Source of the DNA: Clostridia bacterium
Lineage (GTDB): Bacteria > Bacillota > Clostridia > Christensenellales > Aristaeellaceae
Assembly: GCA_017428385.1 (NCBI GenBank)
Contig: JAFRQX010000032.1
Location: 1-64,000, forward strand
Length of the DNA stretch: 64,000 nt
Direction of reading: 5' to 3'
This document shows, one piece after another, positions 16,138 to 24,594 of the stretch (within the stretch, counting starts at the first letter, position 1; every line of letters begins with the position of its first letter). The notes under the pieces are model-generated. The model did not search any database and was not told where the DNA came from. It saw only the letters and a program-made list of their open reading frames with translations. Both the position numbers and the translations under genes were made by a program.

Positions 16138-18309
16138 ATGTCATCCAGGGAGAAGAAGAACAAACACACCGGACAAACGTCTCCGGAGAATATTTATGTC
16201 AACCGGGAACTGAGCTGGCTGGAATTTAACCGGCGGGTGCTGCTGGAAGCTGCCGATCCGCAGGTCCCCCTGCTGGAGCGGCTGAAATTCCTGATGATCT
16301 ACCAGTCCAACCTGGAGGAATTCTACCGGGTCCGCATCGGCATCCTGACCCACCGGGCTATGCTGACACCGGACAGCGGGGATCCGGTTTCCGGCATGCT
16401 GCCGGAAGCCCAGATTACAGCCGCCCTGCAGATTACCCGGGAGCAGCAGACCCTGATGGAAACCATCTGGAAGGGCATCCGGGATGAACTGCACGAAAAC
16501 AAGATCGACGTGCTGGACTTCCGGAAGATCAGCAAAGTCGATGAGCTGATGAGCAAAAAGCTCTTCGGCGATATCCGGGACCTGCTTTTCCCGAAAATTA
16601 TCCCGGCGGACCAGCCCCTGCCCTTCCTGTGGAACGGCGAAGGCAATGTAGTGGCCTTCCTCGGCCGCGGCGCGGAACAGAAAATCTGCATCATCCCGCT
16701 TCACCGGATTCCTGCCTACCAGAGCTTTGAGATAGACGGCTGCCAGAAAATCGTGCTGACCGCCCAGCTGGTACGCCATTTCCTGCCGCTGCTGCTGAAA
16801 AAGGAAACCATCGTCCAGTCCGCCATTGTGGACGTGACCCGGAACGCGGACGTCTTCTTCTCCAGCATGGAGGACCGGGCGGACGATAATTTCCGGGATA
16901 AGGTATCCGGCATGCTGAGCAAGCGGAAACGGGAAATGCCCGTGCGCGTCCGGATATTCGGCAAGCTGACAGATCCCGCCCGGGCGCTGCTGATCCGGAA
17001 GCTGCGGGTGCCGGAAGACCGGGTGTTCACCCAGTCCGTTCCCTTTGACCTGTCCTTCCGCTCCTGCATCAGCGGTCCCGCTTCCTTCCGCTATCCGGAC
17101 CGGAAGCCTTCACGGGATATCGGCCTGAAGAAGGGAGAATACTTCTCCTATATCGAGAAGCATGACCTGCTGCTGAGCTTCCCCTTCCAGAGCATGATGT
17201 CCTTTGTGGACCTGATCTATGAAGCCGCGGACGACCCCGAGGTTCTGTCCATCAAGATTACGCTGTACCGGATGAGCGGCAGCAGCAAAATTGCCGCAGC
17301 GCTGGCCTATGCTGCCGATAGGGGCAAGGACGTGCTGTGCCTGCTGGAGCTGCGGGCCCGCTTTGACGAACAGAACAATATCGACTATTCCGAAATGCTG
17401 GAGGACGCGGGCTGCCGCGTCATCTACGGCCTGCCGGACCAGAAAGTGCACAGCAAACTGTGCGTGATCACCCGTCAGAAGGGCATGATCCTTAACCGCA
17501 TCACCCAGGTCGGCACCGGCAATTATAATGAAGTAACCGGTGAGCAGTATACCGACCTGTCCCTGATCACCGCCCGGGAAGAGGTGGGCCGTGAAGCCGA
17601 AGCCGCCTTTACCGCGCTGGAAAACGGCGAGATTCCGCCGGAAGCCAGCGCCCTGTGGATCGCTCCACTGAGCTTCAAGCCCCGGGTGCTGGAGATGCTG
17701 GACCGGGAAATTGAAAAGGGCGAAAACGGCCGCGTGGCCATCAAGATCAACTCCCTGAACAACCGGGAGGTCATGGAAAAGCTGATTGAATGCTCCCAGG
17801 CCGGCGTAAAGGTGGAGCTGTTCATCCGCGGCATCTGCTCCCTCCGTCCCGGCGTGCCGGGCCTGACGGACAACATTACCGTAACCGGCGTTATCGGCCG
17901 GTGGCTGGAACATTCCCGGATCTACAGCTTCGGCGAGGGTGAGGACCAGCGGCTGTTCATCGGTTCAGGCGACCTGCTGAACCGGAACCTGGAGCGGCGG
18001 GTGGAAGCCTTCATTGAAGCAGTCACCCCGGATACCCGGGAGCAGCTGAATGAGATCCTGGACGCCCTGCGGAACGACAAGGAAAAGTCCTGGGTCATGC
18101 AGCCGGACGGCACCTATATCCGGGAAGAGGGCGGCGAAGGCACTTCCTCCCAGGAGGCGCTGTACCGCTACTTCAGCACCCGGAAAGTTTCCCTGACGGA
18201 GGAAGCACCCGAAAAAGAAGAAAAAACCGGAAGAGCAGCGGAAGAACCGGCGGAAAAGAGCCGCAACGGATTCTTCGGATGGCTTAAACAAATCATCCGG
18301 AAAGGATGA
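16138..18309 (+). CDS. ppk1: Polyphosphate kinase 1
   Basis: A 723-residue protein of normal Ppk1 length. The N-terminal domain begins YVNRELSWLEFNRRVL and continues with YQSNLEEFYRVRIG; the catalytic core has the phosphorylated His in QKVHSKLCVI (about residue 437) and the SIKITLYRMS segment. It reversibly makes polyphosphate from ATP. The last about 70 residues are a charged tail (EEAPEKEEKTGRAAEE) that is not part of the core fold. It faces the Na/Pi transporter operon, so uptake and storage of phosphate may be regulated together. AAGGA precedes the ATG with slightly long spacing. Confidence 0.95.
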   Translation: MSSREKKNKHTGQTSPENIYVNRELSWLEFNRRVLLEAADPQVPLLERLKFLMIYQSNLEEFYRVRIGILTHRAMLTPDSGDPVSGMLPEAQITAALQITREQQTLMETIWKGIRDELHENKIDVLDFRKISKVDELMSKKLFGDIRDLLFPKIIPADQPLPFLWNGEGNVVAFLGRGAEQKICIIPLHRIPAYQSFEIDGCQKIVLTAQLVRHFLPLLLKKETIVQSAIVDVTRNADVFFSSMEDRADDNFRDKVSGMLSKRKREMPVRVRIFGKLTDPARALLIRKLRVPEDRVFTQSVPFDLSFRSCISGPASFRYPDRKPSRDIGLKKGEYFSYIEKHDLLLSFPFQSMMSFVDLIYEAADDPEVLSIKITLYRMSGSSKIAAALAYAADRGKDVLCLLELRARFDEQNNIDYSEMLEDAGCRVIYGLPDQKVHSKLCVITRQKGMILNRITQVGTGNYNEVTGEQYTDLSLITAREEVGREAEAAFTALENGEIPPEASALWIAPLSFKPRVLEMLDREIEKGENGRVAIKINSLNNREVMEKLIECSQAGVKVELFIRGICSLRPGVPGLTDNITVTGVIGRWLEHSRIYSFGEGEDQRLFIGSGDLLNRNLERRVEAFIEAVTPDTREQLNEILDALRNDKEKSWVMQPDGTYIREEGGEGTSSQEALYRYFSTRKVSLTEEAPEKEEKTGRAAEEPAEKSRNGFFGWLKQIIRKG

Positions 18310-18312
18310 TTT

Positions 18313-18347
18313 GTAATTCATAATTCACAATTCATAATTCATAATTA
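18313..18347. repeat. Heptanucleotide tandem array (ATAATTC type)
   Basis: Five units, GTAATTC, ATAATTC, ACAATTC, ATAATTC, ATAATTA, directly after ppk1. The end also forms the palindrome ATTCATAATTATGAAT. Confidence 0.8.
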
Positions 18348-18445
18348 TGAATGTTTTCCAATCCTTTTCCCGTAAGAATAACAGCCTCCTGAAACAGTAA
18401 CCCGATTGCACAGGATAAATCCATCAATTGGATATTCACACTATA

Positions 18446-18473
18446 TAATTCTGAATTCTTAATTCTGGATTTG
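18446..18473. repeat. Heptanucleotide tandem array (TAATTCT type)
   Basis: TAATTCT, GAATTCT, TAATTCT and a decayed GGATTTG, just before the ribosome-binding site of the ROK gene. Confidence 0.7.
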
Positions 18474-18493
18474 TAAGACTGGAGGAAGAGCTT

Positions 18494-19453
18494 ATGTCTG
18501 AAAAGTACAATATCTGCCTGGACGTCGGCGGTACCAAGGTACTCGGCGCGATCTTTGACGAGAAGGACAAGATCATCTACCGCCTGAAAAAGCGCTCCAA
18601 GAGCGGCGGTTCCGCTTCTGCCGATGTGGAAAAAGTCATCATCGACGTAGTGGAAGAGATGATCAAGGAATCCGGCATCGACCGGAAAAAGCTGAATGCC
18701 GTAGCTTCCTGCGCTCCCGGCGTCATCGACCAGGACAACGGTATCGTGCTCTTCACGCCAAATCTTCCCTGGCGGGATTATGACATGGCCGGCGCCATGC
18801 GCAAGCAGTTCGGCGTACCCTTCTATGTAGGCAACGACGTAAACCTGGGCGTGCTGGGTGAATATCACTTCGGCGCTGCCCGCGGATATAAAAACATCGT
18901 TGGCTTCTTTGTCGGCACCGGCCTGGGCGGCGGCCTGATCCTGAACGGATCCCTCTTCACAGGAAATCAGTTCAAGGCTGCCGAATACGGCCATATGATC
19001 CTGGATCCGGAAGGCCCGCTGTGCAACTGCGGACAGCGCGGCTGCCTGGAAGCCTTCTCCAGCAAACAGGGCATGAGCGCCTACATCCGCCAGCAGATCA
19101 GCCGCGGCCGGGAAACCCTGATGGCCGACGCGGTACAGGACGGCGTGTTCCGCTCCAAAAAGCTGGTCAAGGCACTGGAAGCCGGGGATAAGGTGGCCAT
19201 GGAAGCCGTAGACCGTGCCTGTCACTGGCTGGCAGTGGCCACCGGCAACATGATCAACACCATTTCTCCAGATCTGATCCTTTACGGCGGCGGCGTCATC
19301 GAAGCCCTGGGCGATCTGTTCCTGGAGAAGATCCTGGCTGAAGTGGACCGTTACTGTATGCCCCAGATCCGCTCCACCGTGGAAATCAAAAACGCGTCGC
19401 TGGGCGATGATTCCATCCTCTACGGCGACCTGGCCATGATCAAAGGCCTGTAA
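18494..19453 (+). CDS. ROK-family sugar kinase (glucokinase-like)
   Basis: A 319-residue ROK protein. The ATP-binding DVGGTKVLGAIFDEKD segment is at the N-terminus, GNDVNLGVLGEYHFGAARG contains the catalytic Asp region, and CNCGQRGCLEAFSS is the zinc-binding ROK signature. There is no helix-turn-helix, so it is a kinase and not a repressor. It likely phosphorylates glucose or a related sugar. GGAGG precedes the ATG. It stands alone between ppk1 and the first two-component system. Confidence 0.9.
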   Translation: MSEKYNICLDVGGTKVLGAIFDEKDKIIYRLKKRSKSGGSASADVEKVIIDVVEEMIKESGIDRKKLNAVASCAPGVIDQDNGIVLFTPNLPWRDYDMAGAMRKQFGVPFYVGNDVNLGVLGEYHFGAARGYKNIVGFFVGTGLGGGLILNGSLFTGNQFKAAEYGHMILDPEGPLCNCGQRGCLEAFSSKQGMSAYIRQQISRGRETLMADAVQDGVFRSKKLVKALEAGDKVAMEAVDRACHWLAVATGNMINTISPDLILYGGGVIEALGDLFLEKILAEVDRYCMPQIRSTVEIKNASLGDDSILYGDLAMIKGL

Positions 19454-19472
19454 TTCCCTTTTTCAGCACAAC

Positions 19473-19505
19473 ACCGGTACCGGAAGGTGCCGGTTCCTTC
19501 TTTCT
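19473..19505 (+). terminator. Terminator after the ROK gene
   Basis: ACCGGTACC pairs with GGTGCCGGT around GGAA, then a T-rich stretch broken by C residues follows. Confidence 0.6.
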
Positions 19506-19536
19506 TTCTCGCTTTCCGGCCCCTCCCCAGGGCTTG

Positions 19537-19588
19537 TTACAAAGTTTACAGTTTTGTTACACCACATTATCCCCAATGATGATACAAT
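19537..19588 (+). promoter_or_regulatory. Phased TTAC site and -10 box of the first two-component operon
   Basis: TTAC at 19537, 19546 and 19557, within GTTTACAGTTTTGTTAC, and TACAAT at 19583-19588, exactly 22 bases after the last repeat. The site is probably bound by the encoded OmpR-type regulator or its paralogue, giving autoregulation. Confidence 0.75.
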
Positions 19589-19625
19589 ATGCATGCAATA
19601 TGGAAGCAAAGGGGCTTTACTGGTT

Positions 19626-20282
19626 ATGGAAACGATCTTTCTGGTAGAAGATGAAATGAACATCCGGCGGCTGACAGGCATGCATCTGCAGCTGGCAGGC
19701 TATAACGTGAAGGAGCTGGAAGACGCGGCCGCCGCACGGGACGCGCTGCGGGAAGGCAAGCCCGCCCTGGTCCTGCTGGACATCATGATGCCCGGAGAAG
19801 ACGGATTCTCTCTGGGAGAAGACCTGATCAAATCCGGCATTCCCGTCATCTTCCTGACGGCTAAGACCGCCGTACCGGACCGGGTACGCGGGCTCCGCAT
19901 GGGCGCCCATGACTATATTCTCAAGCCCTTTGAACCGGCGGAGCTGCTGGCCCGCGTGGAAAACGTGCTGAAGCGTTCCACACCGGCACAGTCTGACTAC
20001 ATCAGCGGTGACCTCCGGGTGAACTTCGAAACCCGGGAAGTCTGGAAGGACAACACTCTCATTCCCCTGACCACGCTGGAGTTCAACCTGCTGAAGACCC
20101 TGATCGAGTCCGGCAGGATCGCCATGAGCCGGGAGGAGCTTCTCCGCGCCGTATGGGGCTATCACTACACCGGAGAAACCCGCACCGTGGACGTGCATGT
20201 GCAGCGCCTGCGCGGCAAGATCGGCACAGACCGGATTGAAACCATCGTCAGGTTCGGTTACCGCTTCCGGGAGGATGTATGA
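19626..20282 (+). CDS. OmpR-family response regulator
   Basis: A 218-residue protein: receiver domain (1-120) with acidic pocket VEDE, phospho-Asp in LLDIMMPGEDGF, and Lys in YILKPFEP; then a winged-helix DNA-binding domain ending VDVHVQRLRGKIG ... GYRFRE. ATG at 19626 follows AAAGGGG with rather long spacing. It overlaps the kinase gene by four bases. It is closely similar to the regulator at 60089-60748, so the two may recognise the same DNA. Confidence 0.95.
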   Translation: METIFLVEDEMNIRRLTGMHLQLAGYNVKELEDAAAARDALREGKPALVLLDIMMPGEDGFSLGEDLIKSGIPVIFLTAKTAVPDRVRGLRMGAHDYILKPFEPAELLARVENVLKRSTPAQSDYISGDLRVNFETREVWKDNTLIPLTTLEFNLLKTLIESGRIAMSREELLRAVWGYHYTGETRTVDVHVQRLRGKIGTDRIETIVRFGYRFREDV

Positions 20283-21634
20283 GAAAACAGATCGTCACCG
20301 GTATGATTCTGCTGATCCTGCTGATCCTGCCCCTGCTGCTGTATCTGCAGATCAACCAGAACTTCCAGGTGTCTGTAAACAACGCCCGGGAAAGTGCCGA
20401 TCATGAAGAAACGTTTATGGCCAGGATTCTCTCGTCCGAAATCCTGAGAAACCGGTCAACCTCCAACGCGGAGATCCGGAACACCGTCCAGAATATCGGA
20501 AAGCAGTACGGCTATGAACAGATGCAGATCCTGTTTTACAAAGACCGTATTCCGCTGAGCGGCGTGCTGTCAGAAGAGAATGCCTTCCTGCTGGATAAAA
20601 AAGACCGCACCTCTTTCCTCTCCGACTCGGAAGAAGCCCTGTACATTGTTCACCCGCTGGATGAACACTATACACTGATAACCCGGTCGGATTTCAGCGT
20701 TTTTTACCAGATGCTCCGGGAACAGACTGCTGCCGGTATCCGAATCTGTCTTGGCGGCCTGGTCATTGCTGCCGTACTTTCCCTGCTGATTTCCGGCAGG
20801 ATTACCCGGAGGCTGAAGATCCTTTCCCGCTCCGCGGACGCGGTCCGCAGCGGCAGCGCCATCCACCTGGAGCCCTCCGGAAAAAAGGATGAAATCGGAA
20901 GGCTGACCAATACCTTTATCGCGATGAGCGACGCGATTGTCCAGAGAGAAGAAAACCTCCGGGAAGACGCACGCCAGCGGCAGGCGCTGATCGATGCCCT
21001 GGCACATGAAATGCGTACTCCCCTGACCTCCATCGTCAGCGCTGCCCGGCTGATCCAGAAGGGCGGCGACATGGTCCAGATGCGGGAGGAGATGTGCGAC
21101 CTGATCGTGAAGGAATCCCAGCGCCTGGCTGAAATGGATGAAAACCTGATGAAGCTGACGCGGATGAACAGCGCTGAGCTGAAAACCGAAACCTTCTCCC
21201 TGCTGGAGATGGCACAGGAAGCCCTGGCTGTTACCCCGGACGCGGTGCTGACCGGAGAGGACTCCACCGTCACCGCTGACCGGGACCTGATCATCCACCT
21301 GATGCGCAACCTGGTTAACAACGCCGCAAAGAGCGGCACCCAGACCCCTGTGCGGGTCACGCTCCATCCCCGGGGCTTCTCCGTTTCGGATGAAGGCCGC
21401 GGCATGACGCCCGAGGAAGTCAGCCGGTGTACAGAAGCCTTCTGGAAAGCCGATCCGGCCAGGACCCGGGCATCCGGCGGCGCCGGCCTGGGCCTTACCC
21501 TCTGCCAGAACATTGCCCGGCTGCACGGAACCGACCTGGTCATCCGGAGCACGCCCGGAAAGGGAACCACCGTCGAATTTACACTGCCGTTACATCCCGT
21601 TGAAGACTCTGAAACACAAGAGCCGGTATCATGA
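20279..21634 (+). CDS. Sensor histidine kinase
   Basis: A 451-residue kinase: membrane helices at about 5-24 and 157-177 enclosing a 130-residue outside sensor, a HAMP region, HisKA with LAHEMRTPLTSIV (phospho-His), and HATPase_c with N-box NLVNNAAKSG, then GRGMTPEE and GGAGLGLTL. It signals to the regulator encoded just before it. The last 60 bases of the gene contain a phased TTAC site (21579-21593) that faces the downstream secreted-protein gene. Confidence 0.93.
   Translation: MRKQIVTGMILLILLILPLLLYLQINQNFQVSVNNARESADHEETFMARILSSEILRNRSTSNAEIRNTVQNIGKQYGYEQMQILFYKDRIPLSGVLSEENAFLLDKKDRTSFLSDSEEALYIVHPLDEHYTLITRSDFSVFYQMLREQTAAGIRICLGGLVIAAVLSLLISGRITRRLKILSRSADAVRSGSAIHLEPSGKKDEIGRLTNTFIAMSDAIVQREENLREDARQRQALIDALAHEMRTPLTSIVSAARLIQKGGDMVQMREEMCDLIVKESQRLAEMDENLMKLTRMNSAELKTETFSLLEMAQEALAVTPDAVLTGEDSTVTADRDLIIHLMRNLVNNAAKSGTQTPVRVTLHPRGFSVSDEGRGMTPEEVSRCTEAFWKADPARTRASGGAGLGLTLCQNIARLHGTDLVIRSTPGKGTTVEFTLPLHPVEDSETQEPVS
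21579..21593 (+). promoter_or_regulatory. TTTAC-N7-TTAC site inside the kinase 3' end
   Basis: TTTACACTGCCGTTAC has the 11-base TTAC period. The following bases, through TGAAACAC to the AAAGGAGG site, align with the region before the next paralogue (23074 onward). TATCAT begins 33 bases later, one helical turn more than in the other promoters. Confidence 0.5.
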
Positions 21635-21656
21635 GATTAAGAAAGGAGGTTATCGT

Positions 21657-22994
21657 ATGTTTGTCTTCAGACAATCAAGGCGTCCGGGAATCATCCTGCT
21701 GACTGCCCTGCTCATACTGACACTGCTCCCGCTTGCATCCTATGCCGATACCTCCACAATGATTTATTCTCCTTATGCTCCAGAAATCACCCGATGGCCG
21801 GAACGTCATCCGGTTGAAAACACAAACATTCAGCAAGACCCCGAAGTCTATGACAGGGACGGTTATTCCTATCCCTGGCTGACAGACCTGGAGCTGGTCA
21901 AATTCCGCGAATACCAGGCTGCCCTGAAGGATGGGGAAATCGGCTATGCGGGAGAATCCATTATCAATCCCTCCACAGTCACCAGTGATGACGTGGCGGT
22001 TTTCACCCTGGACCCGGATGAGTTCTGCGGAGAAAGCTATTACGTCTTCCTGCCGGACTCCAGTTCCGTAACAGACACACAGCTTGTGGCACTGGCAGCC
22101 GCCTTTGAGGATCTGGGGATCGATTTTGATCCCGATTCCCTGAACGACCGGAACTGCTGCCGCCATTGCAATGTGCTGGAAACCCGGATCCTCACCGATG
22201 AGGAAAACAGCCGCATGGAGGAAATCAAAAACCGGATCCGGTGCGGCCAGCTGACAAAGGAAGACATCCCGGAAGGCACCCAGATCCTGACCGTGGAAAA
22301 AAGAACCCTGAGAACATGGGGGCTGGACAGAAAAACCTTCCTTTTCTATCCCTACCGACGTATGACAGACGATGAACTCGCCCTGTTTGCCCTGGAGGAT
22401 GAAGAAGTCTGGGACGTGAATCCGGATGAGCTGAAGGCAGCAGCCCTGAAAGACGCGGGAGAACTGATTAACCTCCCGAGGAGCGTACACGAATATGAGC
22501 CCTGTACCAGCCGTGAACTGATGCAGATCAAGGGCGAGCCATATCTCCCCCGAAGCAGCGCGGTATACCAATATACCAGCCAGTTCTATTTTGAGGGGTA
22601 TGACGGTTTCTACGACCGGATACACTGCAACATGGACGTTGTGCAGATGCAGGAAATCGGTTCCGCCGCCGAAACTGTCGGCATCCATCTGTGGTACGGC
22701 TATTATTCAACCTTCTCAGACAGTGATTATCCGGAAAGCCATGAAGCAGAGTGGCTGGCTGCCGCGCAGAACTGGGCCGGACAGGTCCTGCGGCTTCCTG
22801 AGGACGTCCTGCAGGACGGCTGGACCGTTTCATACCAAATGGAGGACTATGGTTCAAATCTTGTTCAGCTCAAGCTTGTGACAGAAGAATATGAAATCTG
22901 CGTCTGGGTATACCAGAACAGCGCCAAGGTCAGCGACTGCCTGATCTATAACCGGAACTGGTATGATGATTCACTGAAATTACTCTACCTCTGA
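21657..22994 (+). CDS. Secreted protein, unnamed family, paralogue 1
   Basis: A 445-residue protein with signal peptide (1-31). No known domain is recognised. It shares with the next gene long blocks: DPEVYDRDGYSYPWLTDLEL, the DFDPDSLNDRNCCRHCN block with a CCxxC motif, RTWGLDRK, and FYPYRRMTDDELALFALE. AAAGGAGG precedes ATG at 21657, only 23 bases after the kinase stop, so it may be read with the two-component operon as well as from its own site. It may be the sensed or regulated envelope partner. The function is unknown. Confidence 0.8.
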   Translation: MFVFRQSRRPGIILLTALLILTLLPLASYADTSTMIYSPYAPEITRWPERHPVENTNIQQDPEVYDRDGYSYPWLTDLELVKFREYQAALKDGEIGYAGESIINPSTVTSDDVAVFTLDPDEFCGESYYVFLPDSSSVTDTQLVALAAAFEDLGIDFDPDSLNDRNCCRHCNVLETRILTDEENSRMEEIKNRIRCGQLTKEDIPEGTQILTVEKRTLRTWGLDRKTFLFYPYRRMTDDELALFALEDEEVWDVNPDELKAAALKDAGELINLPRSVHEYEPCTSRELMQIKGEPYLPRSSAVYQYTSQFYFEGYDGFYDRIHCNMDVVQMQEIGSAAETVGIHLWYGYYSTFSDSDYPESHEAEWLAAAQNWAGQVLRLPEDVLQDGWTVSYQMEDYGSNLVQLKLVTEEYEICVWVYQNSAKVSDCLIYNRNWYDDSLKLLYL

Positions 22995-23016
22995 TATTCC
23001 GTAAAAACCCGGACAG

Positions 23017-23045
23017 GACGGTACCCGCAAGGGTACCGTCTTTTT
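23017..23045 (+). terminator. Terminator after secreted paralogue 1
   Basis: GACGGTACCC pairs exactly with GGGTACCGTC around GCAA and is followed by TTTTT. Confidence 0.88.
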
Positions 23046-23073
23046 GTCTGTTCCCAAAGCGGGATATGTGTAT

Positions 23074-23088
23074 TTACAGTGTTGTTAC
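23074..23088 (+). promoter_or_regulatory. TTTAC-N7-TTAC site before secreted paralogue 2
   Basis: TTTACAGTGTTGTTAC repeats the operator at 19546-19560 almost exactly. TATCCT begins 33 bases later. The stretch to the start codon aligns with the end of the kinase gene before paralogue 1, so it is a remnant of the duplication. Confidence 0.6.
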
Positions 23089-23148
23089 ACCGTGTTGAAT
23101 ACTTTGAAACACGTCCTGCCGTATCCTGTTACTGAAAGGAGTGATTCG

Positions 23149-24471
23149 ATGATGATCAGACACATGAACATACTCTGTTCCTGGAAGCGTATCCTTGCCA
23201 CAGCGCTTGTACTGGTGCTGCTTCCCTGCTGTGTGCTGGCGGAATCAACCGCTGAAAACAAAGCAGAAACGGAAACCATTTACTATTCCCTTTACACACC
23301 TGAAGCAGCTGCTGAAGATCCCGAGGTCAATGACAGAGACGGTTTCTCCTATCCCCGGCTGACAAACCTGGAACTGGCCCGGATCAAGGAACTTCAGGCA
23401 GCCATGAAGAACGGCAAGGCAGCCTACTCCGGCCCCTCCATTATCAATCTGCCTTCCGTGGAAAGCAGCGACGTTGCCGTGTATACACTGAATCCCGAAG
23501 ACTTTTCCGGGGAAACCTGCTATGTTTTCCTGCCGGATTCCCGCGCCATGTCTGACGCGCAGCTGATGGCCCTGCTGGCTGCTTTCGAGGAACTGGGCAT
23601 CGATTTCGATCCTGATTCCCTGAACGACCGGAACTGCTGCCGTCACTGCAACATTCTGGAAACCAGATACCTCCGTGCGGCAGAACAGGATCGTATGGAT
23701 AAAATCGTTGCGCAGATCCGGAGCGGAGAGCTGAAAAGCATCAGCACAGACGCCAAAGTGATGTCTGTCGAAAAGATTACCCACAGGACGTGGGGATATG
23801 ACCACAAGCACTTCCAGTTTTATCCCTACAGAAGCATGACAGATGAGGAACTGACCCTGTTTGCCCTGGAAAACGAAAGCATCTGGGAAACAAGTTCCGA
23901 AGAAATCAAAGCGGACGGCCTGCAAACCCTCAGCAAGATGATCCGTCTTCCGCAAATCAGCAATGAAGAAGGCTGCAGCCGTACGGAACTCAATCTCGGG
24001 AATCATGATCTCTACATTTCAGATTCCGACAAACTGATAAAGTACGAGAGCAGCTTCTTTCTGAAGAACCGTATGAACGGCAGCGTAAGTAAAACACCTT
24101 CCACCCTGGAGATGTACCACCTGCAGGTACCCGGTGCTCAACCCGAGCTTGCCTGTATCGCGCTTTTCTATCCCTATTCCGGCAGCTTTATGGACAATGA
24201 TTATCCGGAATCCACAGAAAAAGCCCAGATTGCCGCGGCTCAGAAATGGGCCCAGGACAATCTGCTGCTCCCGGACGCAGACTTACAGCAAGAGTGGATT
24301 GTTCAGACAATCGATACCGACATGAACGGAAACAAGAAGGTTCAGCTTGTCATGAATACGCCGGACTGGGAAATCGACCTGTGGATGTACGCCAACAGCC
24401 TGGACCTGTATGAATGCCGGATCTATTCCCGGAAATGGTATGATCCCGGACAGAAATGGTTCTGGTCCTGA
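23149..24471 (+). CDS. Secreted protein, unnamed family, paralogue 2
   Basis: A 440-residue protein with signal peptide (about 1-28 from ATG at 23149, which follows GAAAGGAG). It is a tandem duplicate of the preceding gene: DPEVNDRDGFSYPRLTNLEL, the identical DPDSLNDRNCCRHCN, RTWGYDHKHFQFYPYR and NDYPES are shared. The middle third has diverged most. It has its own TTAC site and terminator, so it can be expressed separately. No catalytic motif is recognised. Confidence 0.8.
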   Translation: MMIRHMNILCSWKRILATALVLVLLPCCVLAESTAENKAETETIYYSLYTPEAAAEDPEVNDRDGFSYPRLTNLELARIKELQAAMKNGKAAYSGPSIINLPSVESSDVAVYTLNPEDFSGETCYVFLPDSRAMSDAQLMALLAAFEELGIDFDPDSLNDRNCCRHCNILETRYLRAAEQDRMDKIVAQIRSGELKSISTDAKVMSVEKITHRTWGYDHKHFQFYPYRSMTDEELTLFALENESIWETSSEEIKADGLQTLSKMIRLPQISNEEGCSRTELNLGNHDLYISDSDKLIKYESSFFLKNRMNGSVSKTPSTLEMYHLQVPGAQPELACIALFYPYSGSFMDNDYPESTEKAQIAAAQKWAQDNLLLPDADLQQEWIVQTIDTDMNGNKKVQLVMNTPDWEIDLWMYANSLDLYECRIYSRKWYDPGQKWFWS

Positions 24472-24484
24472 TTACATGTACTCA

Positions 24485-24511
24485 CAGCGCCCGAAAGGGC
24501 GCTGTTTTTTT
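24485..24511 (+). terminator. Terminator after secreted paralogue 2
   Basis: CAGCGCCC pairs with GGGCGCTG around GAAA, then seven T. Confidence 0.88.
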
Positions 24512-24515
24512 CTTC

Positions 24516-24546
24516 AAAAAACTCCCCCGGTGATCGGCCGGGGGAG
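24516..24546 (-). terminator. Terminator of the sugar ABC operon
   Basis: CTCCCCCGG and CCGGGGGAG pair around seven bases; minus-strand reading continues into TTTTTTG. Confidence 0.85.
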
Positions 24547-24594
24547 AAAGGAGGTTACCACAGGCCGGCTCTCGCCGGTCCAGGGGGGCATAAA

